Assembly: GCA_028753945.1 (NCBI GenBank)
Contig: JAPNXP010000012.1
Coordinates: 5,720,001 to 5,784,000 of the forward strand
Length of the DNA stretch: 64,000 nucleotides
Direction: 5' to 3'
DNA from: Hexactinellida sp. DTS-2022
Taxonomy: Eukaryota; Porifera; Hexactinellida
Shown: in pieces, positions 39,030 to 53,305 of the stretch
How positions within the stretch are numbered: position 1 is the stretch's first letter
How the letters are laid out: the number at the start of each line of letters is the position of its first letter
Program-made: the position numbers and the translations under genes
Notes under the pieces: generated by a model
Told to the model about the DNA's origin: nothing
What the model saw: only the letters and a program-made list of their open reading frames with translations
Database searches by the model: none

Positions 39030-39903
39030 TCCTAGATATAGAAAGGATAAATGCTTCATTAAGTTATTGGTTGATATAATGTATTTTGAATCCCAACGAA
39101 GTTCTACTGTATATAATGTGCAATATTTTGAACTAAAAACGCGTACAATGTTATAAAGTGATAAATAAATATCGAATACTAACGAGGTTTCCTTTGTGGA
39201 ATCTCCTAGATATAGAAAGGTTGAATGTTTCATTATGTTATTGGTTGATATAATGAATTTTGAGTCCCAACGAAGGTCTACTGTATATAATGTGCAATAT
39301 TTTGAACTAAAAACGCGTACAATGTTATAAAGTGATAAATAAATATCGAATACTAACGAGGTTTCCTTTGTGGAATGTCCTAGATATAGAAAGGTTTAAT
39401 GTTTCATTATGTTATTGGTTGATATAATGAATTTTGAGTCCCAACGAAGGTCTACTGTATATAATGTGCTATATATTGTACGCGAAATGCGTACAATGGT
39501 ATAAAGTGGATATATAAATAGCGAATACCAACTAGCTTCTCTATTGTAGAATGTCCTAGATATAGAAAGGTTGAATGTTTCATTATGTTTTAGTTGATGA
39601 AATGAATTTCGAATTCCAACGAAGGTCTACTGTATATAATGTGCTATATATTGTACGCAAAATGCGTACAATGTTATAAAATGGATATATAAATAGCGAA
39701 AACCAACGAGGTTCTCCAAAGTAGAATGTCCTAGATATTGAATGGTTGAATGTTTCATTATGTTATTGGTTGATATAATGAATTTCGAATTCCAACGAAG
39801 GTCTGCTGTATATAATGTGCTACATATTGTACGCAAAATGCGTACAATGTTATAAAGTGAAATGTAAATAGCGAATACCAACTAGCTTCTCTATTGTAGA
39901 ATG
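39030..39903 (+). repeat. HOR-A 5-mer derivative
   Basis: The order is E-F1-(F2/A)-C-D. The F2 dyad GCGAAATGCGTACAATGG near 39482 is followed directly by the A-type tail AAAGTGGATATATAAATAGC. The chimera removed part of F2 and the two A copies. Confidence 0.8.
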
Positions 39904-41303
39904 TCCTAGATATAGAAAGGATAAATGCTTCATTAAGTTATTGGTTGATATAATGTATTTTGAATCCCAACGAAGTTCTACTGTATATAATGTGCAATAT
40001 TTTGAACTAAAAACGCGTACAATGTTATAAAGTGATAAATAAATATCGAATACTAACGAGGTTTCCTTTGTGGAATGTCCTAGATATAGAAAGGTTGAAT
40101 GTTTCATTATGTTATTGGTTGATATAATGAATTTTGAGTCCCAACGAAGGTCTACTGTATATAATGTGCAATATTTTGAACTAAAAACGCGTACAATGTT
40201 ATAAAGTGATAAATAAATATCGAATACTAACGAGGTTTCCTTTGTGGAATGTCCTAGATATAGAAAGGTTTAATGTTTCATTATGTTATTGGTTGATATA
40301 ATGAATTTTGAGTCCCAACGAAGGTCTACTGTATATAATGTGCTATATATTGTACGCGAAATGCGTACAATGGTATAAAATGGATACATAAATATCGAAT
40401 ACTAACGAGGTTTCCTTTGTAGAATCTCCTAGATATTGAATGGTTGAATGATTCATTATGTTATAAGGGGATAAAATGAATTTCGAATTCCAACGAAGGT
40501 CTACTGTATATAATGTGCTATATATTGTACGGAAAATGCGTACAATGTTATAAAGTGGATATATAAATAGCGAATACCAACTAGCTTCTCTATTGTAGAA
40601 TCTCCTAGATATTGAATGGTTGAATGATTCATTATGTTATAAGGGGATAAAATGAATTTCGAATTCCAACGAAGGTCTACTGTATATAATGTGCTATATA
40701 TTGTACGGAAAATGCGTACAATGTTATAAAGTGGATATATAAATAGCGAATACCAACTAGCTTCTCTATTGTAGAATGTCCTAGATATAGAAAGGTTGAA
40801 TGTTTCATTATGTTTTAGTTGATGAAATGAATTTCGAATTCCAACGAAGGTCTACTGTATATAATGTGCTATATATTGTACGCAAAATGCGTACAATGTT
40901 ATAAAATGGATATATAAATAGCGATTACTAACGAGGTTTCCTTTGTGGAATGTCCTAGATATAGAAAGGTTGAATGTTTCAATATGTTATAAGGGGATAA
41001 AATGAATTTCGAATTCCAACGAAGGTCTACTGTATATAATGTGCTATATATTGTACGCAAAATGCGTACAATGTTATAAAATGGATATATAAATAGCGAA
41101 AACCAACGAGGTTCTCCAAAGTAGAATGTCCTAGATATTGAATGGTTGAATGTTTCATTATGTTATTGGTTGATATAATGAATTTTGAATCCCAAAGAAG
41201 GTCTGCTGTATATAATGTGCTACATATTGTACGCAAAATGCGTACAATGTTATAAAGTGGATATATAAATAGCGAATACCAACTAGCTTCTCTATTGTAG
41301 AAT
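39904..41303 (+). repeat. HOR-A 8-mer with variant last D monomer
   Basis: Starts are 39904 (E), 40078, 40252, 40427, 40603, 40779, 40953 (G) and 41129. The last monomer starts as D, but its box is TTTTGAATCCCAAAG and it ends AAAGTGGATATATAAATAGCG, as at 19606. The next monomer is C, not E. Confidence 0.82.
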
Positions 41304-44102
41304 GTCCTAGATATAGAAAGGTTGAATGTTTCATTATGTTTTAGTTGATGAAATGAATTTCGAATTCCAACGAAGGTCTACTGTATATAATGTGCTATAT
41401 ATTGTACGCAAAATGCGTACAATGTTATAAAATGGATATATAAATAGCGATTACTAACGAGGTTTCCTTTGTGGAATGTCCTAGATATAGAAAGGTTGAA
41501 TGTTTCATTATGTTATAAGGGGATAAAATGAATTTCGAATTCCAACGAAGGTCTACTGTATATAATGTCCTATATATTGTACGGAAAATGCGTACAATGT
41601 TATAAAGTGGATATATAAATAGCGAATACCAACTAGCTTCTCTATTGTAGAATGTCCTAGATATAGAAAGATTGAATGTTTCATTATGTTTTAGTTGATG
41701 AAATGAATTTCGAATTCCAACGAAGGTCTACTGTATATATTGTGCTATATATTGTACGCGAAATGCGTACAATGGTATAAAATGGATATATAAATATCGA
41801 ATACTAACGAGGTTCTCCTTTGTGGAATGTCCTAGATATAGAAAGGTTGAATGTTTCATTATGTTTTGGTTGATAAAATGAATTTCGAATTCCAACGAAG
41901 GTCTACTGTATATAATGTGCTATATATTGTACGCAAAATGCGTACAATGTTATAAAATGGATCTATGAATAGCGAAAACCAACGAGGTTCTCCAAAGTAG
42001 AATGTCCTAGATATTGAATGGTTGAATGATTCATTATGTTATAAGGGGATAAAATGAATTTCGAATTCCAACGAAGGTCTACTGTATATAATGTGCTATA
42101 TATTGTACGCAAAATGCGTACAATGTTATAAAATGGATATATAAATAGCGATTACTAACGAGGTTTCCTTTGTGGAATGTCCTAGATATAGAAAGGTTGA
42201 ATGTTTCATTATGTTTTGGTTGATAAAATGAATTTCGAATTCCAACGAAGGTCTTCTGTATATAATGTGCTATATATTGTACGCAAAATGCGTACAATGT
42301 TATAAAATGGATATATAAATAGCGAAAACCAACGAGGTTCTCCAAAGTAGAATGTCCTAGATATTGAATGGTTGAATGTTTCATTATGTTATAAGGGGAT
42401 AAAATGAATTTTGAATCCCAAAGAAGGTCTACTGTATATAATGTGCTATATATTGTACTCAAAATGCGTTAAATGTTATATAGTGAAATGTAAATTGCGA
42501 AAATTATCGAGGTTTTTCTTTGTGGAATGTCCTAGATATACAAAGGTTGAATGTTTCATTATGTTTTGGTTGATAAATGAATTTTGAATCCCAAAGAAGG
42601 TCTGCTGTATATAATGTGCTACATATTGTACGCAAAATGCGTACAATGTTATAAAGTGAAAAATAAATAGCGATTACTAACGAGGTTTCCTCTGTGGAAT
42701 GTCCTAGATATAGAAAGGTTGAATGTTTCAATATGTTATTGGTTGATATAATGAATTTTGAATCCCAAAGAAGGTCTGCTGTATATAATGTGCTACATAT
42801 TGTACGCAAAATGCGTACAATGTTATAAAGTGGATATATAAATAGCGAATACCAACTAGCTTCTCTATTGTAGAATCTCCTAGATATTGAATGATTGAAT
42901 GATTCATTATGTTATAAGGGGATAAAATGAATTTCGAATTCCAACGAAGGTCTTCTGTATATAATGTGCTATATATTGTACGCAAAATGCGTACAATGTT
43001 ATAAAGTGGATATATAAATAGCGAATACCAACTAGCTTCTCTATTGTAGAATGTCCTAGATATAGAAAGGTTGAATGTTTCATTATGTTTTAGTTGATGA
43101 AATGAATTTCGAATTCCAACGAAGGTCTACTGTATATAATGTGCTATATATTGTACGCAAAATGCGTACAATGTTATAAAATGGATATATAAATAGCGAA
43201 AACCAACGAGGTTCTCCAAAGTAGAATGTCCTAGATATTGAATGGTTGAATGTTTCATTATGTTATAAGGGGATAAAATGAATATTGAATCCCAAAGAAG
43301 GTCTACTGTATATAATGTGCTATATATTGTACTCAAAATGCGTTAAATGTTATATAGTGAAATGTAAATTGCGAAAATTATCGAGGTTTTTCTTTGTGGA
43401 ATGTCCTAGATATACAAAGGTTGAATGTTTCATTATGTTTTGGTTGATAAATGAATTTTGAATCCCAAAGAAGGTCTGCTGTATATAATGTGCTACATAT
43501 TGTACGCAAAATGCGTACAATGTTATAAAGTGAAAAATAAATAGCGAATACCAACTAGCTTCTCTATTGTAGAATCTCCTAGATATTGAATGGTTGAATG
43601 ATTCATTATGTTATAAGGGGATAAAATGAATTTCGAATTCCAACGAAGGTCTTCTGTATATAATGTGCTATATATTGTACGCAAAATGCGTACAATGTTA
43701 TAAAGTGGATATATAAATAGCGAATACCAACTAGCTTCTCTATTGTAGAATGTCCTAGATATAGAAAGGTTGAATGTTTCATTATGTTTTAGTTGATGAA
43801 ATGAATTTCGAATTCCAACGAAGGTCTACTGTATATAATGTGCTATATATTGTACGCAAAATGCGTACAATGTTATAAAATGGATATATGAATAGCGAAA
43901 ACCAACGAGGTTCTCCAAAGTAGAATGTCCTAGATATTGAATGGTTGAATGTTTCATTATGTTATTGGTTGATATAATGAATTTCGAATTCCAACGAAGG
44001 TCTGCTGTATATAATGTGCTACATATTGTACGCAAAATGCGTACAATGTTATAAAGTGAAATGTAAATAGCGAATACCAACTAGCTTCTCTATTGTAGAA
44101 TG
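41304..44102 (+). repeat. B/H/K/L island, 16 monomers
   Basis: B monomers stand at 42530 and 43404. The order matches 19780-22929 apart from two L-C monomers (351 bp) absent here. Private changes AAAGATTGAATG near 41669, GTATATATTGTGC near 41735 and GAATGATTGAATG near 42890 are shared with that block. ATGAATATTGAATCCC near 43280 is new and shared with 46079. Confidence 0.75.
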
Positions 44103-45502
44103 TCCTAGATATAGAAAGGATAAATGCTTCATTAAGTTATTGGTTGATATAATGTATTTTGAATCCCAACGAAGTTCTACTGTATATAATGTGCAATATT
44201 TTGAACTAAAAACGCGTACAATGTTATAAAGTGATAAATAAATATCGAATACTAACGAGGTTTCCTTTGTGGAATGTCCTAGATATAGAAAGGTTGAATG
44301 TTTCATTATGTTATTGGTTGATATAATGAATTTTGAGTCCCAACGAAGGTCTACTGTATATAATGTGCAATATTTTGAACTAAAAACGCGTACAATGTTA
44401 TAAAGTGATAAATAAATATCGAATACTAACGAGGTTTCCTTTGTGGAATGTCCTAGATATAGAAAGGTTTAATGTTTCATTATGTTATTGGTTGATATAA
44501 TGAATTTTGAGTCCCAACGAAGGTCTACTGTATATAATGTGCTATATATTGTACGCGAAATGCGTACAATGGTATAAAATGGATACATAAATATCGAATA
44601 CTAACGAGGTTTCCTTTGTAGAATCTCCTAGATATTGAATGGTTGAATGATTCATTATGTTATAAGGGGATAAAATGAATTTCGAATTCCAACGAAGGTC
44701 TACTGTATATAATGTGCTATATATTGTACGGAAAATGCGTACAATGTTATAAAGTGGATATATAAATAGCGAATACCAACTAGCTTCTCTATTGTAGAAT
44801 CTCCTAGATATTGAATGGTTGAATGATTCATTATGTTATAAGGGGATAAAATGAATTTCGAATTCCAACGAAGGTCTACTGTATATAATGTGCTATATAT
44901 TGTACGGAAAATGCGTACAATGTTATAAAGTGGATATATAAATAGCGAATACCAACTAGCTTCTCTATTGTAGAATGTCCTAGATATAGAAAGGTTGAAT
45001 GTTTCATTATGTTTTAGTTGATGAAATGAATTTCGAATTCCAACGAAGGTCTACTGTATATAATGTGCTATATATTGTACGCAAAATGCGTACAATGTTA
45101 TAAAATGGATATATAAATAGCGATTACTAACGAGGTTTCCTTTGTGGAATGTCCTAGATATAGAAAGGTTGAATGTTTCAATATGTTATAAGGGGATAAA
45201 ATGAATTTCGAATTCCAACGAAGGTCTACTGTATATAATGTGCTATATATTGTACGCAAAATGCGTACAATGTTATAAAATGGATATATAAATAGCGAAA
45301 ACCAACGAGGTTCTCCAAAGTAGAATGTCCTAGATATTGAATGGTTGAATGTTTCATTATGTTATTGGTTGATATAATGAATTTCGAATTCCAACGAAGG
45401 TCTGTTGTATATAATGTGCTACATATTGTACGCAAAATGCGTACAATGTTATAAAGTGAAATGTAAATAGCGAATACCAACTAGCTTCTCTATTGTAGAA
45501 TG
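44103..45502 (+). repeat. HOR-A 8-mer (1,400 bp)
   Basis: This is a complete E-F1-F2-A-A-C-G-D unit, with starts at 44103, 44277, 44451, 44626, 44802, 44978, 45152 and 45328. It lies within copy 1 of the 2,799-bp duplication. Confidence 0.9.
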
Positions 45503-46901
45503 TCCTAGATATAGAAAGGATAAATGCTTCATTAAGTTATTGGTTGATATAATGTATTTTGAATCCCAACGAAGTTCTACTGTATATAATGTGCAATATT
45601 TTGAACTAAAAACGCGTACAATGTTATAAAGTGATAAATAAATATCGAATACTAACGAGGTTTCCTTTGTGGAATGTCCTAGATATAGAAAGGTTTAATG
45701 TTTCATTATGTTATTGGTTGATATAATGAATTTTGAGTCCCAACGAAGGTCTACTGTATATAATGTGCTATATATTGTACGCGAAAGGCGTACAATGGTA
45801 TAAAATGGATATATAAATAGCGAATACCAACTAGCTTCTCTATTGTAGAATGTCCTAGATATAGAAAGGTTGAATGTTTCATTATGTTTTAGTTGATGAA
45901 ATGAATTTCGAATTCCAACGAAGGTCTACTGTATATAATGTGCTATATATTGTACGCAAAATGCGTACAATGTTATAAAATGGATATATAAATAGCGAAA
46001 ACCAACGAGGTTCTCCAAAGTAGAATGTCCTAGATATTGAATGGTTGAATGTTTCATTATGTTATAAGGGGATAAAATGAATATTGAATCCCAAAGAAGG
46101 TCTACTGTATATAATGTGCTATATATTGTACTCAAAATGCGTTAAATGTTATATAGTGAAATGTAAATTGCGAAAATTATCGAGGTTTTTCTTTGTGGAA
46201 TGTCCTAGATATACAAAGGTTGAATGTTTCATTATGTTTTGGTTGATAAATGAATTTTGAATCCCAAAGAAGGTCTGCTGTATATAATGTGCTACATATT
46301 GTACGCAAAATGCGTACAATGTTATAAAGTGAAAAATAAATAGCGAATACCAACTAGCTTCTCTATTGTAGAATCTCCTAGATATTGAATGGTTGAATGA
46401 TTCATTATGTTATAAGGGGATAAAATGAATTTCGAATTCCAACGAAGGTCTTCTGTATATAATGTGCTATATATTGTACGCAAAATGCGTACAATGTTAT
46501 AAAGTGGATATATAAATAGCGAATACCAACTAGCTTCTCTATTGTAGAATGTCCTAGATATAGAAAGGTTGAATGTTTCATTATGTTTTAGTTGATGAAA
46601 TGAATTTCGAATTCCAACGAAGGTCTACTGTATATAATGTGCTATATATTGTACGCAAAATGCGTACAATGTTATAAAATGGATATATGAATAGCGAAAA
46701 CCAACGAGGTTCTCCAAAGTAGAATGTCCTAGATATTGAATGGTTGAATGTTTCATTATGTTATTGGTTGATATAATGAATTTCGAATTCCAACGAAGGT
46801 CTGCTGTATATAATGTGCTACATATTGTACGCAAAATGCGTACAATGTTATAAAGTGAAATGTAAATAGCGAATACCAACTAGCTTCTCTATTGTAGAAT
46901 G
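45503..46901 (+). repeat. E plus chimeric F2, then B/K island
   Basis: The order is E-(F2/A-tail)-C-K-B-A-C-D. B is at 46203. The F2 monomer at 45677 holds the duplication junction. The rest repeats 43054-44102. Confidence 0.8.
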
Positions 46902-48301
46902 TCCTAGATATAGAAAGGATTAATGCTTCATTAAGTTATTGGTTGATATAATGTATTTTGAATCCCAACGAAGTTCTACTGTATATAATGTGCAATATTT
47001 TGAACTAAAAACGCGTACAATGTTATAAAGTGATAAATAAATATCGAATACTAACGAGGTTTCCTTTGTGGAATGTCCTAGATATAGAAAGGTTGAATGT
47101 TTCATTATGTTATTGGTTGATATAATGAATTTTGAGTCCCAACGAAGGTCTACTGTATATAATGTGCAATATTTTGAACTAAAAACGCGTACAATGTTAT
47201 AAAGTGATAAATAAATATCGAATACTAACGAGGTTTCCTTTGTGGAATGTCCTAGATATAGAAAGGTTTAATGTTTCATTATGTTATTGGTTGATATAAT
47301 GAATTTTGAGTCCCAACGAAGGTCTACTGTATATAATGTGCTATATATTGTACGCGAAATGCGTACAATGGTATAAAATGGATACATAAATATCGAATAC
47401 TAACGAGGTTTCCTTTGTAGAATCTCCTAGATATTGAATGGTTGAATGATTCATTATGTTATAAGGGGATAAAATGAATTTCGAATTCCAACGAAGGTCT
47501 ACTGTATATAATGTGCTATATATTGTACGGAAAATGCGTACAATGTTATAAAGTGGATATATAAATAGCGAATACCAACTAGCTTCTCTATTGTAGAATC
47601 TCCTAGATATTGAATGGTTGAATGATTCATTATGTTATAAGGGGATAAAATGAATTTCGAATTCCAACGAAGGTCTACTGTATATAATGTGCTATATATT
47701 GTACGGAAAATGCGTACAATGTTATAAAGTGGATATATAAATAGCGAATACCAACTAGCTTCTCTATTGTAGAATGTCCTAGATATAGAAAGGTTGAATG
47801 TTTCATTATGTTTTAGTTGATGAAATGAATTTCGAATTCCAACGAAGGTCTACTGTATATAATGTGCTATATATTGTACGCAAAATGCGTACAATGTTAT
47901 AAAATGGATATATAAATAGCGATTACTAACGAGGTTTCCTTTGTGGAATGTCCTAGATATAGAAAGGTTGAATGTTTCAATATGTTATAAGGGGATAAAA
48001 TGAATTTCGAATTCCAACGAAGGTCTACTGTATATAATGTGCTATATATTGTACGCAAAATGCGTACAATGTTATAAAATGGATATATAAATAGCGAAAA
48101 CCAACGAGGTTCTCCAAAGTAGAATGTCCTAGATATTGAATGGTTGAATGTTTCATTATGTTATTGGTTGATATAATGAATTTCGAATTCCAACGAAGGT
48201 CTGTTGTATATAATGTGCTACATATTGTACGCAAAATGCGTACAATGTTATAAAGTGAAATGTAAATAGCGAATACCAACTAGCTTCTCTATTGTAGAAT
48301 G
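46902..48301 (+). repeat. HOR-A 8-mer (1,400 bp)
   Basis: The order is E-F1-F2-A-A-C-G-D. E has GGATTAATGC for GGATAAATGC near 46918, a change absent from its parent at 44103 and so newer than the duplication. Confidence 0.88.
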
Positions 48302-49175
48302 TCCTAGATATAGAAAGGATAAATGCTTCATTAAGTTATTGGTTGATATAATGTATTTTGAATCCCAACGAAGTTCTACTGTATATAATGTGCAATATTT
48401 TGAACTAAAAACGCGTACAATGTTATAAAGTGATAAATAAATATCGAATACTAACGAGGTTTCCTTTGTGGAATGTCCTAGATATAGAAAGGTTTAATGT
48501 TTCATTATGTTATTGGTTGATATAATGAATTTTGAGTCCCAACGAAGGTCTACTGTATATAATGTGCTATATATTGTACGCGAAAGGCGTACAATGGTAT
48601 AAAATGGATACATAAATATCGAATACTAACGAGGTTTCCTTTGTAGAATCTCCTAGATATTGAATGGTTGAATGATTCATTATGTTATAAGGGGATAAAA
48701 TGAATTTCGAATTCCAACGAAGGTCTACTGTATATAATGTGCTATATATTGTACGGAAAATGCGTACAATGTTATAAAGTGGATATATAAATAGCGAATA
48801 CCAACTAGCTTCTCTATTGTAGAATGTCCTAGATATAGAAAGGTTGAATGTTTCATTATGTTTTAGTTGATGAAATGAATTTCGAATTCCAACGAAGGTC
48901 TACTGTATATAATGTGCTATATATTGTACGCAAAATGCGTACAATGTTATAAAATGGATATATAAATAGCGATTACTAACGAGGTTTCCTTTGTGGAATG
49001 TCCTAGATATAGAAAGGTTGAATGTTTCAATATGTTATAAGGGGATAAAATGAATTTCGAATTCCAACGAAGGTCTGTTGTATATAATGTGCTACATATT
49101 GTACGCAAAATGCGTACAATGTTATAAAGTGAAATGTAAATAGCGAATACCAACTAGCTTCTCTATTGTAGAATG
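48302..49175 (+). repeat. HOR-A 5-mer derivative with G/D chimera
   Basis: The order is E-F2-A-C-(G/D). The last monomer begins TTTCAATATGTTATAAGG (G) and continues GGTCTGTTGT, GTGCTACATATTG, GTGAAATGTAAATAGC (D). One monomer was lost by exchange between G and D, upstream of the GGTCTGTTGT box. Confidence 0.85.
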
Positions 49176-51310
49176 TCCTAGATATAGAAAGGATAAATGC
49201 TTCATTAAGTTATTGGTTGATATAATGTATTTTGAATCCCAACGAAGTTCTACTGTATATAATGTGCAATATTTTGAACTAAAAACGCGTACAATGTTAT
49301 AAAGTGATAAATAAATATCGAATACTAACGAGGTTTCCTTTGTGGAATCTCCTAGATATAGAAAGGTTGAATGTTTCATTATGTTATTGGTTGATATAAT
49401 GAATTTTGAGTCCCAACGAAGGTCTACTGTATATAATGTGCAATATTTTGAACTAAAAACGCGTACAATGTTATAAAGTGATAAATAAATATCGAATACT
49501 AACGAGGTTTCCTTTGTGGAATGTCCTAGATATAGAAAGGTTTAATGTTTCATTATGTTATTGGTTGATATAATGAATTTTGAGTCCCAACGAAGGTCTA
49601 CTGTATATAATGTGCTATATATTGTACGCGAAATGCGTACAATGGTATAAAATGGATACATAAATATCGAATACTAACGAGGTTTCCTTTGTAGAATCTC
49701 CTAGATATTGAATGGTTGAATGATTCATTATGTTATAAGGGGATAAAATGAATTTCGAATTCCAACGAAGGTCTACTGTATATAATGTGCTATATATTGT
49801 ACGGAAAATGCGTACAATGTTATAAAGTGGATATATAAATAGCGAATACCAACTAGCTTCTCTATTGTAGAATCTCCTAGATATTGAATGGTTGAATGAT
49901 TCATTATGTTATAAGGGGATAAAATGAATTTCGAATTCCAACGAAGGTCTACTGTATATAATGTCCTATATATTGTACGGAAAATGCGTACAATGTTATA
50001 AAGTGGATATATAAATAGCGAATACCAACTAGCTTCTCTATTGTAGAATGTCCTAGATATAGAAAGGTTGAATGTTTCATTATGTTTTAGTTGATGAAAT
50101 GAATTTCGAATTCCAACGAAGGTCTACTGTATATAATGTGCTATATATTGTACGCAAAATGCGTACAATGTTATAAAATGGATATATAAATAGCGATTAC
50201 TAACGAGGTTTCCTTTGTGGAATGTCCTAGATATAGAAAGGTTGAATGTTTCATTATGTTATAAGGGGATAAAATGAATTTCGAATTCCAACGAAGGTCT
50301 ACTGTATATAATGTCCTATATATTGTACGGAAAATGCGTACAATGTTATAAAGTGGATATATAAATAGCGAATACCAACTAGCTTCTCTATTGTAGAATG
50401 TCCTAGATATAGAAAGGTTGAATGTTTCATTATGTTTTAGTTGATGAAATGAATTTCGAATTCCAACGAAGGTCTACTGTATATAATGTGCTATATATTG
50501 TACGCGAAATGCGTACAATGGTATAAAATGGATATATAAATATCGAATACTAACGAGGTTCTCCTTTGTGGAATGTCCTAGATATAGAAAGGTTGAATGT
50601 TTCATTATGTTTTGGTTGATAAAATGAATTTCGAATTCCAACGAAGGTCTACTGTATATAATGTGCTATATATTGTACGCAAAATGCGTACAATGTTATA
50701 AAATGGATCTATGAATAGCGAAAACCAACGAGGTTCTCCAAAGTAGAATGTCCTAGATATTGAATGGTTGAATGATTCATTATGTTATAAGGGGATAAAA
50801 TGAATTTCGAATTCCAACGAAGGTCTACTGTATATAATGTGCTATATATTGTACGCAAAATGCGTACAATGTTATAAAATGGATATATAAATAGCGATTA
50901 CTAACGAGGTTTCCTTTGTGGAATGTCCTAGATATAGAAAGGTTGAATGTTTCATTATGTTTTGGTTGATAAAATGAATTTCGAATTCCAACGAAGGTCT
51001 TCTGTATATAATGTGCTATATTTTGTACGCAAAATGCGTACAATGTTATAAAATGGATATATAAATAGCGAAAACCAACGAGGTTCTCCAAAGTAGAATG
51101 TCCTAGATATTGAATGGTTGAATGTTTCATTATGTTATAAGGGGATAAAATGAATTTTGAATCCCAAAGAAGGTCTACTGTATATAATGTGCTATATATT
51201 GTACTCAAAATGCGTTAAATGTTATATAGTGAAATGTAAATTGCGAAAATTATCGAGGTTTTTCTTTGTGGAATGTCCTAGATATACAAAGGTTGAATGT
51301 TTCATTATGT
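49100..51310 (+). repeat. Dispersed block copy, partner 56979-59189 (offset 7,879)
   Basis: E monomers match at 49176/57055 and the K-B step at 51276/59155. The blocks diverge inside B: this copy has TTATTGGTTGATATAATG, the partner TTTTGGTTGATAAATG. Confidence 0.75.
49176..49874 (+). repeat. HOR-A fragment E-F1-F2-A
   Basis: This is the opening of an 8-mer, continuing into the large island. F1 is preceded by GTGGAATCTCC. Confidence 0.78.
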
Positions 51311-53305
51311 TATTGGTTGATATAATGAATTTTGAAACCCAAAGAAGGTCTGCTGTATATAATGTGCTACATATTGTACGCAAAATGCGTACAATGTTAT
51401 AAAGTGGATATATAAAGAGCGAATACCAACTAGCTTCTCTATTGTAGAATCTCCTAGATATTGAATGGTTGAATGATTCATTAAGTTATAAGGGGATAAA
51501 ATGAATTTCGAATTCCAACGAAGGTCTTCTGTATATAATGTGCTATATATTGTACGGAAAATGCGTACAATGTTATAAAGTGGATATATAAATAGCGAAT
51601 ACCAACTAGCTTCTCTATTGTAGAATCTCCTAGATATTGAATGGTTGAATGATTCATTATGTTATAAGGGGATAAAATGAATTTCGAATTCCAACGAAGG
51701 TCTACTGTATATAATGTCCTATATATTGTACGGAAAATGCGTACAATGTTATAAAGTGGATATATAAATAGCGAATACCAACTAGCTTCTCTATTGTAGA
51801 ATGTCCTAGATATAGAAAGGTTGAATGTTTCATTATGTTTTAGTTGATGAAATGAATTTCGAATTCCAACGAAGGTCTACTGTATATAATGTGCTATATA
51901 TTGTACGCAAAATGCGTACAATGTTATAAAATGGATATATAAATAGCGATTACTAACGAGGTTTCCTTTGTGGAATGTCCTAGATATAGAAAGGTTGAAT
52001 GTTTCATTATGTTATAAGGGGATAAAATGAATTTCGAATTCCAACGAAGGTCTACTGTATATAATGTCCTATATATTGTACGGAAAATGCGTACAATGTT
52101 ATAAAGTGGATATATAAATAGCGAATACCAACTAGCTTCTCTATTGTAGAATGTCCTAGATATAGAAAGGTTTAATGTTTCATTATGTTTTAGTTGATGA
52201 AATGAATTTCGAATTCCAACGAAGGTCTACTGTATATAATGTGCTATATATTGTACGCGAAATGCGTACAATGGTATAAAATGGATATATAAATATCGAA
52301 TACTAACGAGGTTCTCCTTTGTGGAATGTCCTAGATATAGAAAGGTTGAATGTTTCATTATGTTTTGGTTGATAAAATGAATTTCGAATTCCAACGAAGG
52401 TCTACTGTATATAATGTGCTATATATTGTACGCAAAATGCGTACAATGTTATAAAATGGATCTATGAATAGCGAAAACCAACGAGGTTCTCCAAAGTAGA
52501 ATGTCCTAGATATGGAATGGTTGAATGATTCATTATGTTATAAGGGGATAAAATGAATTTCGAATTCCAACGAAGGTCTACTGTATATAATGTGCTATAT
52601 AATGTACGCAAAATGCGTACAATGTTATAAAATGGATATATAAATAGCGATTACTAACGAGGTTTCCTTTGTGGAATGTCCTAGATATAGAAAGGTTGAA
52701 TGTTTCATTATGTTTTGGTTGATAAAATGAATTTCGAATTCCAACGAAGGTCTTCTGTATATAATGTGCTATATATTGTACGCAAAATGCGTACAATGTT
52801 ATAAAATGGATATATAAATAGCGAAAACCAACGAGGTTCTCCAAAGTAGAATGTCCTAGATATTGAATGGTTGAATGTTTCATTATGTTATAAGTGGATA
52901 AAATGAATTTTGAATCCCAAAGAAGGTCTACTGTATATAATGTGCTATATATTGTACTCAAAATGCGTCAAATGTTATATAGTGAAATGTAAATTGCGAA
53001 AATTATCGAGGTTTTTCTTTGTGGAATGTCCTAGATATACAAAGGTTGAATGTTTCATTATGTTATTGGTTGATATAATGAATTTTGAATCCCAAAGAAG
53101 GTCTGCTGTATATAATGTGCTACATATTGTACGCAAAATGCGTACAATGTTATAAAGTGGATATATAAAGAGCGAATACCAACTAGCTTCTCTATTGTAG
53201 AATCTCCTAGATATTGAATGGTTGAATGATTCATTAAGTTATAAGGGGATAAAATGAATTTCGAATTCCAACGAAGGTCTTCTGTATATAATGTGCTATA
53301 TATTG
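49795..53305 (+). repeat. Direct tandem duplication, offset 1,753 bp (10 monomers)
   Basis: Copy 1 is about 49795-51550 and copy 2 about 51551-53305. Shared private changes are AAAGAGCGAATACC (51413, 53166) and CATTAAGTTATAAGG (51479, 53232). The junction monomer near 51550 combines GGTCTTCTGT with the GTACGGAAAATG dyad, whereas the equivalent point in copy 2 (53305) has GTACGCAAAATG. Later changes distinguish the copies, for example GAAACCC near 51335 and ATATGGAATGG near 52511. Confidence 0.83.

Larger units (their letters stand above)
43011..48608 (+). repeat. Direct tandem duplication, offset 2,799 bp (16 monomers)
   Basis: Copy 1 is about 43011-45809 and copy 2 about 45810-48608. Both carry the otherwise absent ATGAATATTGAATCCC (43280, 46079), GATATATGAATAGC (about 43883, 46682) and GCGAAAGGCGTAC (45781, 48590). 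At the junction near 45806-45812 an F2 monomer (GGTATAAAATGGATA) switches to the tail TATAAATAGCGAATACC of the left end of the unit. At 48608 the F2 monomer continues normally with CATAAATATCG. Confidence 0.88.
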
